This document shows, piece by piece, positions 1-5,718 of a DNA stretch of 6,203 bases. The stretch is from a bacterium (GTDB taxonomy: Bacteria; Patescibacteriota; Minisyncoccia; Minisyncoccales; GCA-002788555). The first letter of the stretch is position 1; every line of letters starts with the position of its first letter. The notes beneath the pieces were generated by a model. The model was not told where the DNA came from. It was given only the letters and a program-made list of their open reading frames with translations, and ran no database searches. The position numbers and the translations under genes are program-made. Location: assembly GCA_021158595.1 (NCBI GenBank), contig JAGGUF010000031.1, positions 1-6,203 of the forward strand, in the 5' to 3' direction.

Positions 1-65
1 TCTTTAGGGGCTGTTTTTTGGTAGAATAAACCCAATATTGAAGGGGAAAATCTACCTTTTGTTAT

Positions 66-1736
66 ATGATAAGAACCAAAATTGAAAATTTGATTAGAAA
101 ATTTGTTTCCAAAGAGACAAGTTTTTCTGTTGTTTATCCTTCCAGAAAGGAATATGGAGACTACTCAGTGTTTCTTCCTTTAAAGGAGGCTAAGATTGTT
201 CAAGAGAAAATTGAAAGAGAAAGACCCCATTTTTTGGAAAAAACAGAGATAGTTCCTCCGGGATTTTTGAATTTTTATTTGAAAAAGGATTTTTTAATTA
301 AGACATTAAAAAAAATTTTAAAAGAAAAAGAAAGATTTGGTTCCCAAAGATCAAAAAATACGGTCCTTATAGACTATTCCTCGCCAAACATTGCTAAGTC
401 CTTTGGTATAGGTCATTTGAGATCAACCATTATTGGTCAGGCCCTTTATAATATCTATAAATTTTTAGGCTGGAGATGCATCGGAATTAATCACTTAGGA
501 GATTGGGGCACTCAGTTTGGAAAACTAATTTATCAGATTAAAAGAAAAAAAATTTCATTAAAGAGTTTAACAATTGATAAGATGGAGAAACTGTATGTTC
601 AGTTTCACAAGGAGGCGAAAGAGAATCCAGAAATAGAGGAAAAAGCAAGATGGTGGTTTAAGAAATTAGAGCAAGGTGATAAAGAAGCCAAGAAAATCTG
701 GAGAGTCTGCAAAAAAGCAAGTTTAAAAGAGTTTGATAGAATTTATAGACTTCTTGGGGTCAAATTTGACTATATTTTAGGCGAGAGTTTTTATAAAGAT
801 AAGACAAAAGAGGTGGTAGAGGAGTTAAAAAAGAAAAAAATTGTCCATCAGAGCCAAGGGGCTTTAATTGTTGAATTTCCAGATAAGCAGTTGCCTCCAG
901 CAATGATTTTGAAATCTGATGGGAGCACCACCTATTTTGTCAGAGATTTAGCGGCAATAAAATATCGTTTAAAGCGATGGAATCCTGACCTTTTTATTTA
1001 TGAGGTTGGGGCTGATCAAACCTTATATTTTAAACAGTTGTTTCGAGTAGTTGAACTTTTGAAATGGAAAGGGAAAAAACGTTTTGTCCATATTGCCCAT
1101 GGACTTATCCGTTCAAAAGAGGGAAAGTTTTCTACTCGAGAAGGAAAGACAATTCATTTGGAAGAGGTATTAGAAGAGGCAATTAGGCGAGCCAGAAAAA
1201 TTATTGAAAAATCTGAGACGAGCAAAAATTTATCAGAAAGGGAAAAGATAAAGATTTGTAAGGTGGTAGGCATTGGAGGTATAAAATACCAGGATCTCTC
1301 TTCTTATCATACCAAAGACATTATTTTTGATTGGAATAAAATTTTAACTCTTAAAGGAAATTCAGGTCCCTATCTCCAGTATACCTATGCCCGCTCAAGA
1401 AGTGTTTTAAAAAAAGCCAAAACTATAAGAAAAAACTTTAAAACCTTATCACTTTGTAATTTTGAAATAAAACCTGAAGAGATGGAGATTTTACGAACAA
1501 TTTATAAATTTCCCGAAGTGGTAGAGGATGCAGGCTATAATTTCTCACCCAATCTAATTTGTGAGTTTGCCTTTAAATTGGCCCAAAGATATAATCTTTT
1601 TTATGAACTTTATCCTATTATAGAAGCAGAAAATTCTAAGATAAGAGATTTTAGATTGGCTTTGAGCGCAGCAGTATCTCAGATATTAAAGAATAGTCTT
1701 TCTCTTTTGGGTATTGAGGTTTTAGAAAAAATGTAG
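66..1736 (+). CDS. argS: Arginyl-tRNA synthetase (class I)
   Basis: This enzyme charges tRNA-Arg with arginine using ATP in the cytoplasm. The 556-residue product has the usual ArgRS length and layout. An N-terminal tRNA-binding (Add-1-like) domain covers about residues 1-95 and contains YGDYSVFLPLK. The catalytic Rossmann core opens with SSPNIAKSFGIGHLRST (105-121), the HIGH-motif region, and includes NHLGDWGTQFGKL (142-154). A KMSKS-equivalent, GKFSTREGK, lies at 353-361. The C-terminal DALR anticodon-binding domain starts at GPYLQYTYARSRS (434-446) and ends LKNSLSLLGIEVLEKM, as is typical of the family. The first His of HIGH is Gly here (GIGH rather than HVGH). The ATG at 66 is the only plausible start, because the frame has a stop at 39-41; AAGGGG at 41-46 is too far upstream to be a good ribosome-binding site. 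The gene was probably followed closely by the ABC genes before repeat element A split the junction. Confidence 0.97.
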   Translation: MIRTKIENLIRKFVSKETSFSVVYPSRKEYGDYSVFLPLKEAKIVQEKIERERPHFLEKTEIVPPGFLNFYLKKDFLIKTLKKILKEKERFGSQRSKNTVLIDYSSPNIAKSFGIGHLRSTIIGQALYNIYKFLGWRCIGINHLGDWGTQFGKLIYQIKRKKISLKSLTIDKMEKLYVQFHKEAKENPEIEEKARWWFKKLEQGDKEAKKIWRVCKKASLKEFDRIYRLLGVKFDYILGESFYKDKTKEVVEELKKKKIVHQSQGALIVEFPDKQLPPAMILKSDGSTTYFVRDLAAIKYRLKRWNPDLFIYEVGADQTLYFKQLFRVVELLKWKGKKRFVHIAHGLIRSKEGKFSTREGKTIHLEEVLEEAIRRARKIIEKSETSKNLSEREKIKICKVVGIGGIKYQDLSSYHTKDIIFDWNKILTLKGNSGPYLQYTYARSRSVLKKAKTIRKNFKTLSLCNFEIKPEEMEILRTIYKFPEVVEDAGYNFSPNLICEFAFKLAQRYNLFYELYPIIEAENSKIRDFRLALSAAVSQILKNSLSLLGIEVLEKM

Positions 1737-1741
1737 TTTTG

Positions 1742-1750
1742 TCTAAAATG
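1742..1750. repeat. Left copy of a 9-bp direct repeat (probable target-site duplication)
   Basis: TCTAAAATG at 1742-1750 is repeated exactly at 1910-1918. The flanking bases differ at both ends (G versus A before, T versus G after), so the match is exactly 9 bp. The two copies bracket G+C-rich element A, as expected for a duplicated insertion target. Confidence 0.7.
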
Positions 1751-1909
1751 TAATTGCTAACCACTTTGGTAAGGCTTTGATATTCTCCCACCCCCTCCTT
1801 AATCCTCCCCCTCCCAGAGGGAGGGGGAGGATAATAGGTGGGGGAGGGGAATTCCCACCTGAAGATAATTAAGCGAGAAGGTTTATTACCACACTGGTTG
1901 GATAAGACA
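1751..1909. mobile_element. Repeat element A: 159-bp MITE-like palindromic element
   Basis: This non-coding element separates argS from the ABC ATPase gene. Imperfect terminal inverted repeats lie just inside its ends: AACCACTTTGGTAA at 1759-1772 and TTACCACACTGGTT at 1886-1899, matching at 12 of 14 positions. At its centre is a perfect 13-bp stem, TCCTCCCCCTCCC (1803-1815) with GGGAGGGGGAGGA (1819-1831), around an AGA loop. The stem extends imperfectly over about 1785-1850. A second palindrome, GGGAATTCCC, lies at 1847-1856. The element is flanked by a perfect 9-bp repeat and has no coding capacity, so it resembles a non-autonomous transposable element. Related copies are at about 3389-3568 and 5535-5718. 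The hairpin has no following T-run, so it is not a standard intrinsic terminator, although it could affect transcript stability or polymerase passage. Confidence 0.7.
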
Positions 1910-1918
1910 TCTAAAATG
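1910..1918. repeat. Right copy of the 9-bp direct repeat, containing the ATPase start codon
   Basis: TCTAAAATG at 1910-1918 repeats 1742-1750. Its last three bases are the ATG chosen as the start of the ABC ATPase. The left copy therefore also carries an ATG (1748-1750), the presumed original position of the start codon, 11 nt after the argS stop. Confidence 0.7.
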
Positions 1919-2617
1919 GAAGAAGATTTCATTTTAAAAGTTAAAAATTTAAGAGTAATATTAGATGGAGAAAAAATCCTCAATGATTTGTCTTTTGAAA
2001 TAAGAAGAAAGGAATTTTTTATAATCTTGGGACCGAATGGAGCAGGGAAGACCACCCTTTTTAAAGCCTTATTAGGTCTGATTCCTTATCAAGGAGAGAT
2101 TGTCTGGACTAAAGAGAATATAAAATTTGGATATTTGCCCGAACGCCTCTCCCGTTCCGAATTTAAAAAAATTCCCATCTCTGTCCGAGACTTTTATAAA
2201 TTTAAAGAGAGTTCTGAAGAGAAGATTTCAAAGACATTAAGGTCCGTGGGATTAGAAGGAGAGGAAATTCTTAAGAAAAATCCCGGCGATTTGTCTTCAG
2301 GTCAGTTTCAGAGGATGTTGATTGGCTGGGCATTATTAGGAGATCCTGAGGTATTGTTTTTTGATGAGCCTACCACGGGTATTGATATTGGAGGAGAGAA
2401 AACCATCTACTCTCTTTTACATAAATTCTGGCAAGAGAGAGGTCTTACCATTTTGATGATTACTCATGAGATAAATATTGTTTACGCTTACGCTACCAAC
2501 GTTTTGTGCCTTTACAAAAAAGGAATTTGTATGGGTCCTCCTCGAGAGATTCTCACTCCCCAACTGTTAGAAAAATTATATGGTAATGAGGTTAAATTTT
2601 ATATCCATAAGCATTAA
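1916..2617 (+). CDS. ABC transporter ATP-binding protein, metal (Zn/Mn) type, ZnuC-like
   Basis: This is the cytoplasmic ATPase of an importer, pairing with the ABC-3 permease that follows 3 nt later. Counting from the ATG at 1916 the protein has 233 residues. Walker A is GPNGAGKTT (39-47), the Q-loop region GYLPERL (72-78), the signature LSSGQ (126-130), Walker B VLFFDEP (146-152), the D-loop TGID (154-157) and the switch His is in MITHE (181-185). The Q-loop glutamine position is Glu76 (GAA at 2141), an exchange also found in other ABC families. An in-frame GTG at 1838 would add 26 residues, but it lies inside repeat element A and the extra residues match nothing typical, so 1916 is preferred. 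The ribosome-binding site is weak (GGATAAG at 1900-1906). The Zn/Mn assignment rests mainly on the permease family; the substrate is not shown by the sequence. Confidence 0.92.
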   Translation: MEEDFILKVKNLRVILDGEKILNDLSFEIRRKEFFIILGPNGAGKTTLFKALLGLIPYQGEIVWTKENIKFGYLPERLSRSEFKKIPISVRDFYKFKESSEEKISKTLRSVGLEGEEILKKNPGDLSSGQFQRMLIGWALLGDPEVLFFDEPTTGIDIGGEKTIYSLLHKFWQERGLTILMITHEINIVYAYATNVLCLYKKGICMGPPREILTPQLLEKLYGNEVKFYIHKH

Positions 2618-2620
2618 GAT

Positions 2621-3388
2621 ATGATTTTCTCTCAATTCACTCTTAGTCTTATTACTGGCATTTTTATAGGAGGAGTAGCCGGATATCTGGGTTCTTTAAT
2701 GATTGTCAAAAGAATGGCTCTGGTAGGGGGACCGCTGGGACATTTAGCCCTGCCAGGTGTAGCCTTGGCCTTGCTTTATCATTATAATATCTTTTTAGGA
2801 GCACTACTGAGTATAGTGATTGGGGCTATAGTAATATGGCTCTTACAAATTAAAAGTAAACTTTCTCTGGAAGCCTTAACAGGAGTGGTTTTTGCTGCCG
2901 GAGTGGCTTTGGGTTTTTTAATTTTGCCTCTTTCTCAAGCCGAAGAAGCCTTAATTGGAGATATTACCAAGATAGATCTTACAGACACTCTTTTGGCAAT
3001 ATTTTTAGGATTGATTGTATTTGTGATTATCAATAGAATTTATCAAAAAATGATTCTTTCCGGAATCTCCGAAGATTTAGCCAAAACAGAGAGAATAGAT
3101 GTGAAAAAGTATAACCTTATTTATTTAATCTGTATTACATTGATTGTGGCTTTAGAAGTTAAAATAGTAGGAACCCTTTTGACAGTAGCCCTTTTGGTTA
3201 TTCCTGCCTCTGCCTCTAACAATTTCAGTAGAAGTCTTTGTTTATATTCCTGGGGTGCCTTACTGATAGGAGTAGTTTCTACTATCCTTGGAATCTTTGC
3301 CTTTAGGTTTACGGGATTGCCAGCCGGACCCTTAATTATTCTTTCAGCAGCACTTATTTTTTTGATTTCTCTATTTTTTAAAAAATAA
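2621..3388 (+). CDS. ABC-3 family metal ABC transporter permease, ZnuB/MntB-like
   Basis: This integral membrane subunit of a divalent-metal (Zn2+ or Mn2+) importer has 255 residues, close to family length, and is almost entirely hydrophobic, with about seven or eight membrane segments. Family hallmarks are RMALVGGPLGHLALPGVALA (31-50), GDITKIDLTD (113-122), KIVGTLLTVALLVIPASAS (181-199) and GLPAGPLIILSAAL (232-245). The ATG follows the ATPase stop codon by 3 nt with no clear ribosome-binding site of its own, so translational coupling is likely. No periplasmic metal-binding protein (ZnuA-type) or Fur/Zur-type regulator gene is visible in the window. The last codons (Lys-Lys-stop) may come from inserted repeat element B, because the CTCTATTTTTT just before them recurs beyond the element. 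Confidence 0.92.
   Translation: MIFSQFTLSLITGIFIGGVAGYLGSLMIVKRMALVGGPLGHLALPGVALALLYHYNIFLGALLSIVIGAIVIWLLQIKSKLSLEALTGVVFAAGVALGFLILPLSQAEEALIGDITKIDLTDTLLAIFLGLIVFVIINRIYQKMILSGISEDLAKTERIDVKKYNLIYLICITLIVALEVKIVGTLLTVALLVIPASASNNFSRSLCLYSWGALLIGVVSTILGIFAFRFTGLPAGPLIILSAALIFLISLFFKK
3369..3379. repeat. Left copy of an 11-bp direct repeat flanking element B
   Basis: CTCTATTTTTT at 3369-3379, inside the last codons of the permease gene, recurs at 3569-3579 directly after the last G-rich arm of element B. It may be a target-site duplication, but its T-run makes a chance match easier than for element A. Confidence 0.4.
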
Positions 3389-3568
3389 TATAATTCCCAC
3401 CTATATTCTCCCCCTCCCAGAGGGGGGAGGATTTGGGAAGGATGCCCTCTTATATCCTCCTCCCCTAAGAGAAGGAAGGAAGGAAGGAAGGAGCCCCCTT
3501 TAATCCTCCTCCCTTAAGAGAGAGAGAGGATCCCCCCTTTGGGAGGGGGAGGAAAAAGGTGGGGGAGG
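3389..3568. mobile_element. Repeat element B: compound G+C-rich palindromic element
   Basis: This non-coding stretch between the permease and the thioredoxin-like gene is built of C-rich and G-rich blocks related to elements A and C. It starts with AATTCCCACCT (3392-3402) and CTCCCCCTCCC-AGA-GGGGGGAGG (3408-3430). In the middle are two CCTCCTCCC blocks, each followed by a purine run. It ends with GGGAGGGGGAGG (3541-3552) and GGTGGGGGAGG (3558-3568). CCCACCT at 3396-3402 can pair with AGGTGGG at 3557-3563, closing the whole unit. Stems are less perfect than in A or C, which suggests an older or internally rearranged copy. The A-type terminal repeats are absent. A T-run (3574-3580) follows the last block, so weak terminator activity for the ABC genes is possible but not shown. 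Confidence 0.55.
3471..3490. repeat. Tetranucleotide microsatellite (GAAG)5 inside element B
   Basis: Five perfect GAAG units run from 3471 to 3490 and are followed by GAG. A second simple repeat, (AG)6, is at 3517-3528. Both occur where a G-rich hairpin arm would be expected, so they probably arose by slippage in a decayed arm. Confidence 0.85.
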
Positions 3569-3579
3569 CTCTATTTTTT
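3569..3579. repeat. Right copy of the 11-bp direct repeat flanking element B
   Basis: CTCTATTTTTT at 3569-3579 is the partner of 3369-3379, exactly 200 bp away. It abuts the final GGGGGAGG of element B. Confidence 0.4.
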
Positions 3580-3622
3580 TATTTCGTTACCGAATTGATT
3601 GGATCGTACAAATAACCAGATA

Positions 3623-3650
3623 TTGTTTTTTAAAAATCTTTTCCTATAAA
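3623..3650 (+). promoter_or_regulatory. Possible sigma-70-type promoter for the thioredoxin-CcdA gene
   Basis: TTGTTT at 3623-3628 and TATAAA at 3645-3650 are separated by 16 nt, resembling -35 and -10 boxes. The predicted transcript start would be only about 6-8 nt before the ATG at 3664, leaving little room for a ribosome-binding site (AGAAGA at 3656-3661 is weak). A weaker alternative pair is TTGATT (3595-3600) with GATATT (3619-3624). The region is AT-rich, so chance matches are common. Confidence 0.3.
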
Positions 3651-3663
3651 ATATAGAAGAAAT

Positions 3664-5331
3664 ATGAAAGGGAAATGGATTTCTAAATTCATAATCTTTC
3701 TTACTCTTTGTTCACTTATTTCTCTTACTCTCTCTGATTTTGCTTTTGCCAAGGATGATTCTTCAGATTCTAAAGTCTGCGCTCTCTATTTTACTTTTAT
3801 TGGCTGTCCAAACTGTGCTGTTTGTGATCCTATTGTTTTAACTGAATGGCCCCAAAAATATCCTAATTTGGTAGTTATTGAATATGGATGGCATGAAGAT
3901 GACTGGGAAGATCCAAACTCCCAATTTTTTGGAGAATATGCTAAAGCCTACAAAACTCAACCCGCTGTTCCTCAACTGGTTTTTGATAAGTCCAATATTA
4001 AATTGGGAAGAATTGAGGTTCCAAAAGGAGAAAGTTATATTAAGTCAAAAATTTCAAATCCTTGTCCTTTGATTGATAAGTCAGTTTCTTTTGAAAATCT
4101 TAATTTAAATGAACTTCCGGCTTTTCCAAAAATCTGGGCAAATCAAAGAGTTTTAATTAAATTAAGCGAAAACGAATACCTTTTTCAATGGAATGGTGAG
4201 AGTCCTCCAAGAACAATTGGAAAAGAAAAAATTACTCAGAAAGAATTAAAAGAACTCCTTTTTGCAGAAAATATTTTTGAGAAATTAAAAAATAAGGTAT
4301 TTGATATTGTTAAACCTCAAAAGGTTGAATTTTCAGGCAGTGCTTTTCCAGGTTCAGGATTTGTGCCTTATGCTGAGTTTGAGAATGCAATAAAAATAAA
4401 GGTTTCAGAGAATTTGATAACCAATAAACCTGAAGAAAACCAAAATCCTAACGAAGAAATCAATCAAAATCTTAAAGAAGAAACTATCAATCTTCCTTTT
4501 ATTGGAAAGATAGAAACTAAAAAATTTTCTTTACCAATTTTAACTTTTTTAATTGCAATTGCTGATGGTTTTAATCCTTGTGCCTTTTTTGTTTTAACTT
4601 TTCTTTTGGCGGCTCTAACGGGTTTGGCTGGCGCAAGAAGGAAGATTCTCTTGGTGGGAGGAATTTTTATCTTTTTCTCCGCTCTTTTTTACTTTCTGTT
4701 TATGTCAGTTTTACTGAATGTTTTTCAATTGGGAGGAAAAATTACTATTTTAACAATTATTGCCGGACTTATTGCTGTTTTTGCCGGTATCGTCAATATT
4801 AAGGACTATTTTTACTTCCAAAAAGGAATCTCTCTGACTCTACCAAAGACTCAAAAAGAAAAGTTTTTTCAAAGATTGAAGAATTTAAGTTTAGCAAAAT
4901 CTACTTTGGCTTTAATCATAACTACCATCCTCATTGCCTGCACTGTTAACATTTATGAACTCCTATGCACCTTCGGTTTTCCGATGGTTTATACCAGAAT
5001 TTTAACCTTAAGAAATCTACCAACCATTGAATATTATCTTTATCTAATTTTTTACAATTTGGTTTATATTATTCCTTTACTTTTTATTGTTTTAATCTTT
5101 GCCCTTACATTAGGAAGAAAGACCTTTTCTCAAATCTGGGTGAGAAGATTAAAACTTGTTTCAGGTTTTATGATTCTATTTTTGGGTTTGATCTTAATGC
5201 TAAAACCAAAACTATTAGAAAGCGCTTTAACTGCCTTTTCTGTCTTATTTGCAGCAATTATAACTTCAGGAATAATTATCTTAATTGATTTGTTTATAAA
5301 AAAAGAAAAAAACCCCGAGACTACTCTGTGA
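3664..5331 (+). CDS. Exported thioredoxin-like domain fused to a CcdA/DsbD-like membrane domain
   Basis: This is a predicted thiol-disulfide redox protein, 555 residues. An N-terminal signal sequence or anchor (about 1-29) ends in AFA, a plausible cleavage site. A thioredoxin-like domain follows (about 36-135) with the cysteine cluster CPNCAVC (C48, C51, C54) and PAVPQLVF (100-107), which resembles the cis-Pro loop. Residues 140-250 form an unrecognised, probably extracytoplasmic region. An Asn/Glu-rich linker (257-273) leads to about seven membrane segments (288-546). The membrane part has the CcdA/DsbD-like motif DGFNPCAFF (301-309, C306) in its first helix and ACTVNIYELLCTFGFP (425-440, C426 and C435) in a later helix; C306 and C435 are the likely redox pair. 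Known DsbD/CcdA proteins carry electrons from cytoplasmic thioredoxin to the outside; here donor and acceptor appear joined. The true client is unknown. The ATG at 3664 is chosen because it gives the signal sequence. Confidence 0.8.
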   Translation: MKGKWISKFIIFLTLCSLISLTLSDFAFAKDDSSDSKVCALYFTFIGCPNCAVCDPIVLTEWPQKYPNLVVIEYGWHEDDWEDPNSQFFGEYAKAYKTQPAVPQLVFDKSNIKLGRIEVPKGESYIKSKISNPCPLIDKSVSFENLNLNELPAFPKIWANQRVLIKLSENEYLFQWNGESPPRTIGKEKITQKELKELLFAENIFEKLKNKVFDIVKPQKVEFSGSAFPGSGFVPYAEFENAIKIKVSENLITNKPEENQNPNEEINQNLKEETINLPFIGKIETKKFSLPILTFLIAIADGFNPCAFFVLTFLLAALTGLAGARRKILLVGGIFIFFSALFYFLFMSVLLNVFQLGGKITILTIIAGLIAVFAGIVNIKDYFYFQKGISLTLPKTQKEKFFQRLKNLSLAKSTLALIITTILIACTVNIYELLCTFGFPMVYTRILTLRNLPTIEYYLYLIFYNLVYIIPLLFIVLIFALTLGRKTFSQIWVRRLKLVSGFMILFLGLILMLKPKLLESALTAFSVLFAAIITSGIIILIDLFIKKEKNPETTL

Positions 5332-5367
5332 GATCTAAACTAAATTAAGATAAGGAGACACTCTCAA

Positions 5368-5379
5368 GTTCTTAAGAAC
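5368..5379. promoter_or_regulatory. 12-bp perfect palindrome upstream of the Nudix gene
   Basis: GTTCTTAAGAAC is its own reverse complement and sits 12 nt before the Nudix start codon, in a 60-nt intergenic gap. It could be an operator-like site or chance. AAGGAG at 5352-5357 lies upstream of it, about 34 nt from the ATG, too far to act as a normal ribosome-binding site unless RNA folding brings it closer. Confidence 0.25.
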
Positions 5380-5534
5380 ATTAGAACAAATATGCAAGAA
5401 AATCCCTTGTCAGTAGTAATTTCAGCATTAATTAAAAATAATCAGATTCTTCTTATTAAAAGAGTTAGAGGAGATTATATTGGTCTTTGGGGCTTGCCTG
5501 GTGGGAAAATTGAAAAAGAAGAACATTTATCTCT

Positions 5535-5718
5535 GCTATCCAACCACTTCGTAAAGCGTGAAGCGTGAAACTAATCCTTTCTCTACTCATATCCTCCCCC
5601 TTCCAGAGTGAGAGTATTGGGAGAGTGGCTCTCCCTTCTTCTTTCCTCAGATGAATTTCCCTCCCCCACCTTAATCCTCCCCCTCCCAAAGGGAGGGGGA
5701 GGATTAAGGAGGGGGAGG
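5535..5718. mobile_element. Repeat element C: inverted, one-ended copy inside the Nudix gene
   Basis: The left end (GCTATCCAACCACTTCGTAA from 5535) corresponds, reverse-complemented, to the right end of element A: both read TGGTTGGATA. C therefore lies in the opposite orientation to A. The tandem GCGTGAA pair is at 5556-5569. A middle module (about 5590-5635) resembles 3404-3449 of element B, and GGGAGAG (5619-5625) pairs with CTCTCCC (5629-5635). The main hairpin is at 5660-5718. The end equivalent to A's left terminal repeat is missing, since the element stops at the hairpin edge. No target-site duplication was found, which agrees with a later deletion on that side. Confidence 0.65.
5660..5718. 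repeat. Near-perfect 28-bp hairpin of element C
   Basis: Arm 5660-5687 pairs with arm 5691-5718 at 27 of 28 positions around an AAA loop. The single mismatch (A at 5668) marks the orientation: the CCTCCCCCACC side corresponds to GGTGGGGGAGG in A and B. The arms show G-runs that could also form a G-quadruplex on the + strand. No T-run follows, so this is not a typical intrinsic terminator. Confidence 0.9.

Noticed and set aside
1..65. Promoter for argS (TAGAAT at 22-27 as a -10 box)
   Set aside because: Its -35 region would lie at or beyond the window edge and the area is AT-rich, so it cannot be supported.
1785..1850. Intrinsic terminator after argS
   Set aside because: The hairpin is strong but is followed by G-rich sequence, not a T-run, and the same hairpin occurs inside the Nudix gene; repeat-element origin explains it better.
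1651..2055. Open reading frame on the minus strand across the argS end, element A and the ATPase start
   Set aside because: It is antisense to two clear genes and passes through the repeat hairpin; the product has proline-rich low-complexity sequence and no recognisable domain.
3389..3590. CRISPR array suggested by repeated C-rich and G-rich blocks
   Set aside because: Block spacing is irregular, there are no unique equal-length spacers, and the blocks are arms of palindromes.
3569..3663. Riboswitch or leader RNA before the thioredoxin-CcdA gene
   Set aside because: The 95 nt after element B are AT-rich with no stable stem or recognisable conserved motif.
3878..4802. Two short plus-strand frames (3878-4072 and 4578-4802) inside the thioredoxin-CcdA gene
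   Set aside because: They are out-of-frame shadows of a clearly coding frame, with compositions typical of frame-shifted membrane or AT-rich sequence.
5465..5689. Minus-strand frame over the Nudix start and element C
   Set aside because: It is formed by the G-rich repeat and the antisense of the Nudix region; no domain or start signal supports it.
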